DNA of 41,660 bases from contig NZ_QRJZ01000022.1 of the NCBI RefSeq assembly GCF_003470665.1, positions 1-41,660 on the forward strand. Direction: 5' to 3'. The translations under genes were made by a program, and so were the position numbers. Below, piece after piece: positions 17,626 through 25,170 of this stretch (position 1 is its first letter; every line of letters begins with the position of its first letter). Source of the stretch: Collinsella sp. AM17-1 (lineage in GTDB: Bacteria > Actinomycetota > Coriobacteriia > Coriobacteriales > Coriobacteriaceae). The notes under the pieces were generated by a model that was not told where the DNA came from, did not search any database, and saw only the letters and a program-made list of their open reading frames with translations.

Positions 17626-19239
17626 ATGGCCATCATCAACAAGGGTATGTCCAGGCGTTCGTTCCTCGGTCTCACCGGCAGCGTCGCTGCTGTCGCAGGG
17701 CTTGGTCTCACCGGCTGCGGTGGCAGCTCTAGCGACGAGGGTTCCGCTTCCGGTTCCACCGATTCCGCCAATCGTGGCGGCGGCGTGATCACCGCTGGTT
17801 CCGCTTACGCTCCGTCCAGCTTCGATCCCGCCAGCACCGGCTCCGCTGTGGGCCTGGGTGCTAACTGGCACGTCGTCGAGGGCCTCTACGGCATCGATTA
17901 CCACGACTACAGCACCTTCAAAGAGCTCGCCACCGACGATCCCAAGTCTGTGGACGACACCACTTTCGAGGTCACCATCCGCAAGGGCGCAAAGTTCTCC
18001 GATGGCACCGAGGTCACCGCTGACGATGTTGTCGCCTCCTACACCGCTTGCGCCGCTTCCGCTACCTATGCTCCGTTCTTCCAGCCCTTCGAGTCCATCG
18101 AGGCCAAGGACCCCAGCACCGTGACGGTCAAGACCAAGGTCCCCAACTTCTCCCTGCTCAAGGATCGTCTGGCCATCGTCCGCGTTACCCCGGCCACCCA
18201 GACCGAGGAGGATCGCGCCAAGCAGCCGATCGGCTCCGGCCCCTGGATGTACGACTCTATCTCCGATACCGAGATCACCCTGGTTCCCAACCCCGAGTAC
18301 AACGGTGAGTACGCTGCCGAGGATAAGAAGATCCAGTACAGCATCCTGACCGACCCCACCGCTCGCGTTACCGCTCAGCAGGAGGGCTCCACGCTCGTTA
18401 TGGAGCTCGTTACCGCTGACGCCGTCGACCAGCTCGAGAGCGCCGGCTGCAAGATCGATAACGTTCAGGGTTTCGGCACCCGCTTCATCATGTTCAACGT
18501 CGCCAAGGAGCCTTGGAACAACGTCAAGGTCCGTCAGGCTGTCATGTATGCGCTCGACACCGAGAAGATGGTCAGCAACACCTTCGCCGGCCTTGCCACC
18601 GCTGCCAGCTGCTACCTGCCCAAGAGCTTCACCAACTATCATGAGGCTTCCACGGTGTACAAGACCGACGCCAAGAAGGCTAAGAAGCTCATCGAGGAGT
18701 CTGGCATCACCCCGGGTGCCATCACCCTGCGCACCACCGACAACGAGCAGATTAAGGGTATGGCCGCCCAGGTCAAGAACGACCTCGACGCTCTCGGTTT
18801 CGATGTGACCATCCAGACCGATACCTCGCCGGCCACTTACGCTGCCATCGACGGCGGCGAGGCCTACGATATCCTCCTTGCCCCTGGCGATCCTTCCTGC
18901 TTCGGCGCTGACCCCGACCTGCTGCTCAACTGGTGGTACGGCGACAACGTCTGGATGCAGACCCGTTGCCCGTGGAAGGAGTCCGCTGAGTGGCAGAAGC
19001 TCCACGGTCTCATGGACGAGGCTCTTGCCGCTGAGGGCGACGAGCAGCAGAAGAAGTGGAACGAGTGCTTCGACATCATTGCCGACAACGCCGTTCTGTA
19101 CCCCGTTGTCCACGTCAAGACCGTCTCCGCTTCCTGGGACGATCCGTCCACTGCGCCCAACGGCGAGGCCCTCGATGGCTTCAAGGGCATCGGCACGACG
19201 AGCATGTCCTTCAGGGGCGTTGCGACCGTCAAGGCGTAA
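17626..19239 (+). CDS. ABC transporter solute-binding lipoprotein (SBP_bac_5), probably for sialic acid
   Basis: A 537-residue extracytoplasmic binding protein of the dipeptide/oligopeptide (cluster C) fold. The leader has a twin-arginine-like SRRSFLGL followed by a hydrophobic stretch and lipobox LTGC, giving a lipid-anchored cysteine near residue 30, then a Gly/Ser-rich tether. Family motifs include FEVTIRKGAKFSDGTEVTADDV and VRQAVMYALDTEKM. By fold alone it could bind peptides. The sialic-acid assignment rests on the nan genes downstream and on known Opp-type sialic-acid importers (SatABCD of Haemophilus ducreyi, the Corynebacterium glutamicum system). ATG 17626 has GATAGGAG upstream. Codon use is strongly biased to C-ending codons, suggesting high expression. 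A hairpin follows the gene. Confidence 0.8.
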   Translation: MAIINKGMSRRSFLGLTGSVAAVAGLGLTGCGGSSSDEGSASGSTDSANRGGGVITAGSAYAPSSFDPASTGSAVGLGANWHVVEGLYGIDYHDYSTFKELATDDPKSVDDTTFEVTIRKGAKFSDGTEVTADDVVASYTACAASATYAPFFQPFESIEAKDPSTVTVKTKVPNFSLLKDRLAIVRVTPATQTEEDRAKQPIGSGPWMYDSISDTEITLVPNPEYNGEYAAEDKKIQYSILTDPTARVTAQQEGSTLVMELVTADAVDQLESAGCKIDNVQGFGTRFIMFNVAKEPWNNVKVRQAVMYALDTEKMVSNTFAGLATAASCYLPKSFTNYHEASTVYKTDAKKAKKLIEESGITPGAITLRTTDNEQIKGMAAQVKNDLDALGFDVTIQTDTSPATYAAIDGGEAYDILLAPGDPSCFGADPDLLLNWWYGDNVWMQTRCPWKESAEWQKLHGLMDEALAAEGDEQQKKWNECFDIIADNAVLYPVVHVKTVSASWDDPSTAPNGEALDGFKGIGTTSMSFRGVATVKA

Positions 19240-19301
19240 GACTCGCTTGAGTCTGTATGCAGGATGTCGGCCGTTGGGACCGTATCCTCATAGTTGAAAC
19301 A

Positions 19302-19335
19302 AAGACCCGGGCGGCAACGATGTCGCTCGGGTCTT
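19302..19335 (+). terminator. Strong intercistronic hairpin after the binding-protein gene
   Basis: A 15-bp stem (19302-19316 with 19321-19335, including G-U pairs) closes on a four-base ACGA loop and is followed by GTAAT rather than a T run. It probably acts as partial terminator and 3'-end stabiliser, so that the binding protein is made in excess over the permeases, a common arrangement in ABC operons. Confidence 0.65.
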
Positions 19336-19396
19336 GTAATGAGTATCCGTACTCATATACCAGTTGGTCCTACCGACAAAAGAAAGGGGAGAGAAC

Positions 19397-20353
19397 GTGA
19401 ACAACTTGCTACGTTTGATTGGAAGGCGTCTTGTGGCGCTGCCGATCATGGCATTGGGCGTCACCGTCCTGGTGTTCTTCCTTATGTCGTTCTCCAAGAC
19501 CGACCCCGCCTACACGGCGTTGGGTGACGGTGCCTCGCCCGAGGCGGTTGCCGAGTACCATGAGAAGTATGGTCTGGACGACCCCTGGCCCGTGCGCTAC
19601 GTGCGCTATATGGGCGACCTGATCCATGGCGACATGGGCACCTATGGTGCTGCTCGCAACTCCGTTGCCAAGCGCATCTCCACGGCCCTGCCCGTCACGA
19701 TGCAGCTGACCTTTATCGGTCTTGCCATCGGTGCAGTCGTTTCGTTTTTGCTCGGCGTCATCGCGGCACTGTATCGCGATAAATGGCCGGACCAAGTGAT
19801 CCGCGTCTTTTCCATCGCCGGCTTGGCAACCCCGTCGTTCTGGCTTGCCGTTCTGTTGATCCTGCTGTTCTCTTCCTACCTTAAGGTGCTCCCGGCATCG
19901 GGTGCTCTGCCTCACTTCACCACGAATCCGGTTGGCTATCTGGGACGTATGATCATGCCCGCTATCGCCTTGGCATTTCCGCTGACGGGCCAGATGACTC
20001 GTATCGTGCGTACCGCCATGGTCGAGGAGCTCGACAAGGATTATGTCCGTATGGCTCGCGGCGCCGGCGTTCCCGAGAAGGTCGTCGTCGGCATCAACGT
20101 TCTTCGCAATGCGCTGATCACCCCGGTCACCACCCTCGGTCTTAAGATCGGTTACCTCATGGGCGGCGCCGTCGTCATCGAGGTTATCTTCAACCTCCCC
20201 GGCATGGGCACCGCGATTCTGCAGGGCGTTCAGGGCAACGAGGCGAACCTGGTTCAGGGCGTCGTTATCGTCGTTGCTCTTGCCTTCATCATCATCAACA
20301 TCGTGGTTGACATGCTCTACCTGCTCATCAACCCGCGCATCAGGACGGTGTAG
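19397..20353 (+). CDS. ABC transporter permease, DppB/OppB type
   Basis: A 318-residue inner-membrane permease with six predicted helices and the BPD_transp_1 domain. The N-terminus is the standard DppB helix (LLRLIGRRLVALPIMALGVT). The cytoplasmic coupling loop is DYVRMARGAGVPEKVV, the EAA-like motif that docks on the ATPase, and the C-terminus ends in the usual LYLLINPRIRTV. It pairs with the fused permease-ATPase downstream, three bases away. The start is GTG 19397, preceded by AAAGGGGAGAG; the open frame to 19364 lacks a ribosome site. Length is typical (about 310-340). Confidence 0.9.
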   Translation: MNNLLRLIGRRLVALPIMALGVTVLVFFLMSFSKTDPAYTALGDGASPEAVAEYHEKYGLDDPWPVRYVRYMGDLIHGDMGTYGAARNSVAKRISTALPVTMQLTFIGLAIGAVVSFLLGVIAALYRDKWPDQVIRVFSIAGLATPSFWLAVLLILLFSSYLKVLPASGALPHFTTNPVGYLGRMIMPAIALAFPLTGQMTRIVRTAMVEELDKDYVRMARGAGVPEKVVVGINVLRNALITPVTTLGLKIGYLMGGAVVIEVIFNLPGMGTAILQGVQGNEANLVQGVVIVVALAFIIINIVVDMLYLLINPRIRTV

Positions 20354-20356
20354 ATT

Positions 20357-22372
20357 ATGGTAAAGATTCGAGAGAAGCAAACCGAGCAGCTCGAGAAGGC
20401 TGCCTCCAAGGGGCTCAAGCTCGGTGGCTGGAAGAAGATGACGCTGTCTTCTAAGATTGCCGCCGTCGTGTTGGTGCTGGTCGCCCTGACTGCGATTCTG
20501 GCGCCCCTTCTTGCCCCCTATAGCCCGGTCGAGATTTTTACGGCTCGCCAGGCTCCCGGCAACGGATTTATCTTCGGTACCGACGATAAGGGTCGCGACA
20601 TTCTGTCGCGCATGCTCTACGGTGGTCGTTACTCGCTGATTATCGGCTTTGGCGCCACTGCCATGGCTCTGGTCTGCGGCTCGGTCGTGGGCGCCCTTGC
20701 GGCGGTTTCGCGCAAGGCCGTTTCCGAGACGATCATGCGTATCCTGGACATCATCATGTCCATCCCGGGCATCGCCCTCGCGGCCGTCTTCGTCTCCATC
20801 CTGGGCAACTCCGTGCCGTCGATCATCTTCGCCATCGGCTTTATGTACACTCCGCAGATTGCCCGTATCGTGCGCGCCAACATCGTGTCCGAGTACGGCG
20901 AGGACTATGTCCGCGCGGTCATCGTTTCCGGCGCCAAGGCTCCGTGGATTTTGATCAAGCATGTTCTGCGTAACTGCATCGCCCCGATCATGGTCTTCAC
21001 CGTTACCCTGGTCGCCGACGCCATCATCTTCGAGGCCTCGCTGACCTTCATCGGCGCTGGTATCCAGGAGCCCACCGCTACCTGGGGCAACATCCTCGCC
21101 GACGCCCGCGGCGGCGTGCTCGCCGGCCGTTGGTGGCAGGCGCTGTTCCCGGGCCTGGCCATCATGATCACCTGCCTGGCACTCAACATCCTCTCCGAGG
21201 GCATTACCGACGCCATGGCCGCTGCTCCCTCCGCCGCCCTGGATCCGACCGATTCCTCCAAGCGTCGCGAGGCCGACCTGCTGGTCTCTGACCCCGTTCG
21301 CGCCTACAAGGAGCAGGCCCAGTCCCTCTCCGCTCGCCTTGGCGCCCTGCGCGATGTCGAGCTCAAGCGTGACGATCGCCATGTGCCCGACGAGTCTGTC
21401 GAACCGATCCTTTCGGTCCGCGATTTCTGCATCCAGTTTGAGCATCACGGCGATATCAACGTCGTCGACCATGTCAACTTTGACGTCCGTCCTGGTCAGA
21501 CCATGGGCCTGGTGGGCGAGTCCGGTTGCGGTAAGTCCATCACCACGCTGGCCATCATGGGCCTGACCGACGATGACGAGCACCTTTCCGGCGAGGTCCT
21601 CTGGGAGGGCCGCGACCTGCTCAAGATGAGCAAGAAGGAGTGGTTCGGCCTGCGCGGTACCGATATCGCTATGGTCTATCAGGACGCCCTGTCCTCGCTC
21701 AACCCCTCCATGCTCATCTCTGCCCAGATGAAGCAGCTCACCAAGCGCGGCGGCACCCGCAGCGCCGAGGAACTCCTGGAGCTCGTGGGCCTCGACCCCA
21801 AGCGTACGCTCGAGAGCTACCCGCATGAGCTTTCCGGTGGCCAGCGTCAGCGTGTCCTGATCGCTATGGCCCTTACCCGCGACCCCAAGCTGGTCATCTG
21901 CGACGAGCCCACGACCGCTCTGGACGTTACCGTCCAGAAGCAGGTCATCAAGCTGCTCAACGACCTTCAGGCCAAGCTCGGCTTTGCCATGATCTTCGTC
22001 TCGCATGACCTGGCGCTGGTCGCCGAGGTCGCCCATAACATCACGGTGATGTACGCCGGTCAGGTTATCGAGCAGGCGCCCACCAAGGAGCTGCTCACCA
22101 ACCCGATCCACGAGTACACCCGCGGTCTTCTGGGTTCCGTTCTGTCCATCGAGAGCGGTTCGGGCCGCCTGCACCAGGTGCCCGGCGCCGTTCCGAGCCC
22201 GCGCGATTTCCCCAAGGGCGATCGCTTCGCGCCCCGCTCGAGCCATCCGCGTATTGGCCTGGACACCCGTCCGGTCTTCAAGCGCGTGCCCGGCACCGAG
22301 CACTTCTATTCCGAGCTCCCCGACGAGGTGCTCAAGGCAAATGGTTTGACCCCTCACGCGGAGGTGATGTAG
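20357..22372 (+). CDS. Fused ABC permease (DppC type) plus ATP-binding domain (DppD type)
   Basis: A single uninterrupted 671-residue frame joins two proteins that are usually separate. Residues ~30-290 are a DppC-like permease: first helix 33-53, FGTDDKGRDILSRMLYGGR at 73-91, coupling loop DYVRAVIVSGAKAPWI. A charged linker spans ~295-345. Residues ~350-600 are an ABC ATPase with Walker A GESGCGKS at 387-394, signature LSGGQ at 492-496 and Walker B LVICDEPT at 512-519, plus a C-terminal tail. The tail lacks the usual cysteine-rich oligopeptide-transporter motif. The join keeps the ATPase beside its docking loop. The ATG is 3 bases after the previous stop with a weak ribosome site, so translation is probably coupled; the ATG of the next gene directly abuts its TAG. 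Substrate is inferred from context as sialic acid. Confidence 0.92.
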   Translation: MVKIREKQTEQLEKAASKGLKLGGWKKMTLSSKIAAVVLVLVALTAILAPLLAPYSPVEIFTARQAPGNGFIFGTDDKGRDILSRMLYGGRYSLIIGFGATAMALVCGSVVGALAAVSRKAVSETIMRILDIIMSIPGIALAAVFVSILGNSVPSIIFAIGFMYTPQIARIVRANIVSEYGEDYVRAVIVSGAKAPWILIKHVLRNCIAPIMVFTVTLVADAIIFEASLTFIGAGIQEPTATWGNILADARGGVLAGRWWQALFPGLAIMITCLALNILSEGITDAMAAAPSAALDPTDSSKRREADLLVSDPVRAYKEQAQSLSARLGALRDVELKRDDRHVPDESVEPILSVRDFCIQFEHHGDINVVDHVNFDVRPGQTMGLVGESGCGKSITTLAIMGLTDDDEHLSGEVLWEGRDLLKMSKKEWFGLRGTDIAMVYQDALSSLNPSMLISAQMKQLTKRGGTRSAEELLELVGLDPKRTLESYPHELSGGQRQRVLIAMALTRDPKLVICDEPTTALDVTVQKQVIKLLNDLQAKLGFAMIFVSHDLALVAEVAHNITVMYAGQVIEQAPTKELLTNPIHEYTRGLLGSVLSIESGSGRLHQVPGAVPSPRDFPKGDRFAPRSSHPRIGLDTRPVFKRVPGTEHFYSELPDEVLKANGLTPHAEVM

Positions 22373-23200
22373 ATGAGCGAGACCGCAGTCAACGGCGTCG
22401 AGCCGATCATCTTCCTTGATGACGTCCACGTCACCTTTAGGACCCGTACCGGCTCGATTCTGCACCCTAACCTGGTTCACGCCGTCCAGGGTGTAACGAT
22501 TAGGCTCATGCCCGGTCAGACGATCGGCATCGTCGGCGAGTCCGGTTGCGGTAAGTCCACCACCGCCAACGTCATGTGCGGCCTGCAGGCCCCCACGAGC
22601 GGCAAGGTCTACTTTAAGGGCAAGGACGTTACCAAACGTACCGCCGAGGACCGTCGCCACATGGGTCGCGTCATCTCGGTCGTGTTCCAGAACCCGGCCA
22701 CGGCACTCAACCCCCGTATGGTCGTTCGCGAGCAACTGCTCGACCCCATGCGCGTCCACAACCTGGGTACCGAGGCCGAGCAGGAGAAGCGCGTCAAGGA
22801 GCTCTTGGAGCTCACCGGTCTGCCCAGCTCCGCCGCCGAGGTTCTTCCCGGCCAGCTTTCGGGCGGCCAGCGCCAGCGCGTCGCAATTGCCCGTGCCCTG
22901 TCGCTGAACCCCGATGCCATCATCGCCGACGAGCCAACCTCGGCTCTGGACGTTTCGGTCCGCGCGCAGATTCTGAACCTGCTGACCGACCTTAAGAAGG
23001 AGCTCGGCCTGGCCATGGTGTTCATCAGCCATGACATCCAGACGGTCCGCTATATCTCTGACGACATCATCGTTATGAATGGCGGCAAGATCGTCGAGCA
23101 GGGCGAGGCCAAGCAGGTCTTCCAGCACCCCCAGGACCCCTACACCAAGATGCTGCTCGGCGCTGCGCCGTCGCTGCTGCATCCCAAGCTCGGCGAGTAG
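22373..23200 (+). CDS. ABC transporter ATP-binding protein, DppF/OppF type, short form
   Basis: A 275-residue ATPase with Walker A GESGCGKS at 55-62, a Q-loop in VVFQNPATALNPRM, signature LSGGQRQRVAIARAL, Walker B IIADEPTSALD and the H-loop FISHD. It is about 50-70 residues shorter than usual OppF proteins because it ends after QDPYTKMLLGAAP and lacks the C-terminal cysteine-containing extension, which is present in both ATPases of the second transporter here (39419-41539). It starts directly after the fused gene's stop. It would form the heterodimeric motor with the ATPase half of the fusion protein. High codon bias matches its neighbours. Confidence 0.92.
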   Translation: MSETAVNGVEPIIFLDDVHVTFRTRTGSILHPNLVHAVQGVTIRLMPGQTIGIVGESGCGKSTTANVMCGLQAPTSGKVYFKGKDVTKRTAEDRRHMGRVISVVFQNPATALNPRMVVREQLLDPMRVHNLGTEAEQEKRVKELLELTGLPSSAAEVLPGQLSGGQRQRVAIARALSLNPDAIIADEPTSALDVSVRAQILNLLTDLKKELGLAMVFISHDIQTVRYISDDIIVMNGGKIVEQGEAKQVFQHPQDPYTKMLLGAAPSLLHPKLGE

Positions 23201-23216
23201 CCTCGCTTTCCCTCCC

Positions 23217-23244
23217 GTGCGCCCGGTTCCCTTGCCGGGCGCAC
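23217..23244 (+). terminator. G+C-rich intercistronic hairpin
   Basis: A perfect 10-bp stem GTGCGCCCGG/CCGGGCGCAC (23217-23226 with 23235-23244) has an 8-base loop and no T run. It lies between the transporter genes and the esterase pair, so it is likely to reduce but not abolish read-through. Confidence 0.6.
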
Positions 23245-23280
23245 CTCCGTTGCGATTTCGAAAGGTTGGGTTCACGAGCC

Positions 23281-24258
23281 ATGCCAAGTGCTCAGGAGCT
23301 ACAACATCAATTTGGTGAATATCGAGGCGCCATGCCCCGTCCATCAGATTTCGATCTCTTTTGGAAGGATCGCATGGCCGAGGCCGACGCGGTCGGGCTT
23401 GACTATGCGATCGAGACGGCATCGGTCACAGATGCCGTGACCTGCCAGCTTTTCGACCTCTGGTATACCGGCATGTGTGGCGCTCGCCTGCATGCCAAGT
23501 ACCTTAAACCCGTCTCGGACGAGCCCGTGCCATTGGTACTTCAGTTCCATGGATATCCGGGTGCAAGCCGCAGCTGGTTTGAGCAGGCGTCGTTTGCGGG
23601 CATGGGCATGGCACTCATCGCCCTCGACTGCCCCGGTCAAGGAGGTCCCTCCGAGGACATTGGTGGATTTGAGGGCACAACGGTCGTGGGCCATATCGTC
23701 GCCGGTATCGACGGCGACCCGGCCAACCTCTACTATGTCCGCTTGCACCAAGATATTCGCATCCTGTGTCGCATCGTTCGCGAGCTCGAGGGCATCAATC
23801 TTGCCCGTGTGTTTGTGAACGGCGCGTCGCAGGGCGGCGGTTTGGGCATTGCGACCTGTGCACTTAACAGCGAGCTTATCAATCGCGCCGCCATCCTCTA
23901 TCCCTTCCTGTCGGATTTCCGCCTGGTCTGGGATTTGGATGCCGACGACATTGCCTACGAGGGCCTGCGCTATTGGTCTCGCTGGTTTGACGAGGACTCG
24001 ACTCGTATCGACGAAGCCTATGCCAAGCTGGCGTACTTCGATTCCAAGAACTTTGCCCCTATGGTCAAATGCCCCGTGCTGTTTGGCACCGGCACAGCCG
24101 ATACCGTCTGTCCTCCAGCGACGCAGTTTGCGGTCTATAACAACCTGACCTGTGAAAAGCGTCATGAGTTCTTTGAAGGCTTTGGCCACGAGGAGATTCA
24201 GGATTTTGACGATCTGATCATTCCGTTTTTCTGCAAGGGAGGGGAGGCTCATGTCTAA
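23281..24258 (+). CDS. AXE1/cephalosporin-C deacetylase-family esterase, possibly sialate O-acetylesterase
   Basis: A 325-residue alpha/beta hydrolase. The nucleophile elbow is GASQGG with Ser183; the rest of the apparent triad is Asp274 (in GTADTVCPP) and His303 (in GFGHEE). The HGYPG motif near residue 90 supplies the oxyanion region typical of acetyl xylan esterases. There is no signal peptide, so it is cytosolic. The family removes acetyl groups from sugars. In a sialic-acid operon the natural role would be de-O-acetylation of imported acetylated Neu5Ac, as other bacteria do with unrelated NanS-type enzymes; this is an inference. ATG 23281 is preferred; the nearest purine-rich site (AAAGG, 23261-23265) is rather far. 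The 3' end overlaps the next gene by 8 bases. Confidence 0.82.
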   Translation: MPSAQELQHQFGEYRGAMPRPSDFDLFWKDRMAEADAVGLDYAIETASVTDAVTCQLFDLWYTGMCGARLHAKYLKPVSDEPVPLVLQFHGYPGASRSWFEQASFAGMGMALIALDCPGQGGPSEDIGGFEGTTVVGHIVAGIDGDPANLYYVRLHQDIRILCRIVRELEGINLARVFVNGASQGGGLGIATCALNSELINRAAILYPFLSDFRLVWDLDADDIAYEGLRYWSRWFDEDSTRIDEAYAKLAYFDSKNFAPMVKCPVLFGTGTADTVCPPATQFAVYNNLTCEKRHEFFEGFGHEEIQDFDDLIIPFFCKGGEAHV

Positions 24259-25102
24259 GTGCGAGAGCAATGTCGGCGAGCTGATTGTCCCCGACCTTGT
24301 GGGGATTCCCGGGACGGTTTCGTCAAGGCTCGCTGATTTCCGGGATTGGCGCGGTGATGCTTCTGCGGATGTTTCCGAATTAGAGATAGCCGCTTCGGAC
24401 CTTGAGGTTTGCGGGCCGAGTATTACGGCGATCGATTTCGCCAATCCGTATGCCCGCTACTCCGAGGTTTCCTTTGAGCTTAGTGGCGATGTGGTCCACG
24501 CGCGTTTGATCGAGCCTGTCGGTCGTGCCCGAGTATCTGAGCGCGTGCCGCTGTGCCTGATGTTCCACGACATCGATCGGCCTGTGCGCGGCTGGCATCA
24601 CATGACGAGATTTGCCGCCATGGGGTATGCCGTCCTTGCGCTGGATGACGATGTTGCTGGTGCGGACGACCTGCAGTGGGGGATTGCTTCGCCCGCTTTT
24701 GTCGAGCGCGTCCGTTGGGGTTGCGCGCTGGCGAAGGTGGCGCGCAATCTTGATGGCATGGATCCCGACCGCATCTTTGCATGGGGCGAGGGCCTTGGGG
24801 GCGGAGTCGCGCTGGCGGTTTCTGCTCTGGACGAGCGGGGCCTCGCCTGCACGGCGGTTGCCAATCCGCTTCCTGGCGGCCTCGAGACGCTGTCGTCTCG
24901 GGTGCGCGGATCGGTGCTCATGGGCACATCGCTTATGGATACCGTGAGCGATCCCAAGGATCAGTTTGCCGTATTCAACGGTCTTGAGTGTGACCGGAGG
25001 CATATTATCTATGCAAAATACGCTCACGAGCGCATCAATGCGTTCGAAAACGAAGTTGTCGACTTTTTTAACCAAACGTTCTACTCGTGTTCTTTGGCCT
25101 AG
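24251..25102 (+). CDS. Degenerate AXE1-like alpha/beta hydrolase lacking the catalytic serine
   Basis: A 283-residue paralogue of the preceding esterase, shown by collinear motifs: FAWGEGLGGGVALAV aligns with FVNGASQGGGLGIAT, GTSLMDTVSDPKDQFAVFNGL with GTGTADTVCPPATQFAVYNNL, and YAHE with FGHE. The nucleophile position is Gly181 (GGC 24791-24793), one base from a serine AGC codon, and the HGYPG motif has become HDIDR. Asp230 and His259 remain. A segment matching residues ~210-255 of the esterase is missing. It is therefore probably not a hydrolase; it could be a partner subunit, a binding protein, or a decaying duplicate. The frame is fully open and has a strong GGGAGGGGAGG ribosome site overlapping the esterase gene. 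Codon use is less biased than in the transporter genes. Confidence 0.8.
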   Translation: MSKCESNVGELIVPDLVGIPGTVSSRLADFRDWRGDASADVSELEIAASDLEVCGPSITAIDFANPYARYSEVSFELSGDVVHARLIEPVGRARVSERVPLCLMFHDIDRPVRGWHHMTRFAAMGYAVLALDDDVAGADDLQWGIASPAFVERVRWGCALAKVARNLDGMDPDRIFAWGEGLGGGVALAVSALDERGLACTAVANPLPGGLETLSSRVRGSVLMGTSLMDTVSDPKDQFAVFNGLECDRRHIIYAKYAHERINAFENEVVDFFNQTFYSCSLA

Positions 25103-25128
25103 ACGGCCTGGACACTGCCAACAAGAGT

Positions 25129-25147
25129 GGGTGGCATAGGGCCGCCC
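25129..25147 (+). repeat. Small intercistronic hairpin
   Basis: GGGTGGC (25129-25135) pairs with GCCGCCC (25141-25147), with one G-U pair, around a five-base loop. It sits 24 bases before the nanA start, close to the ribosome site. Role unknown. Confidence 0.35.
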
Positions 25148-25170
25148 GCCAGACAGCTAAGGAGATTCTT

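Noticed and set aside
20357..22372. Fusion caused by a lost stop codon or sequencing frameshift
   Set aside because: The junction is a continuous, normally biased coding stretch with a plausible linker of about 50 residues and no leftover start or ribosome site at the ATPase boundary.
19409..23422. A very long open frame (about 1337 codons) on the minus strand across the sialic-acid transporter genes
   Set aside because: It is the mirror of strongly codon-biased plus-strand genes, whose C-ending codons suppress stops on the other strand. Its translation is low-complexity (rich in G, D, H, L) and matches no family, while the plus frames carry clear ABC motifs.
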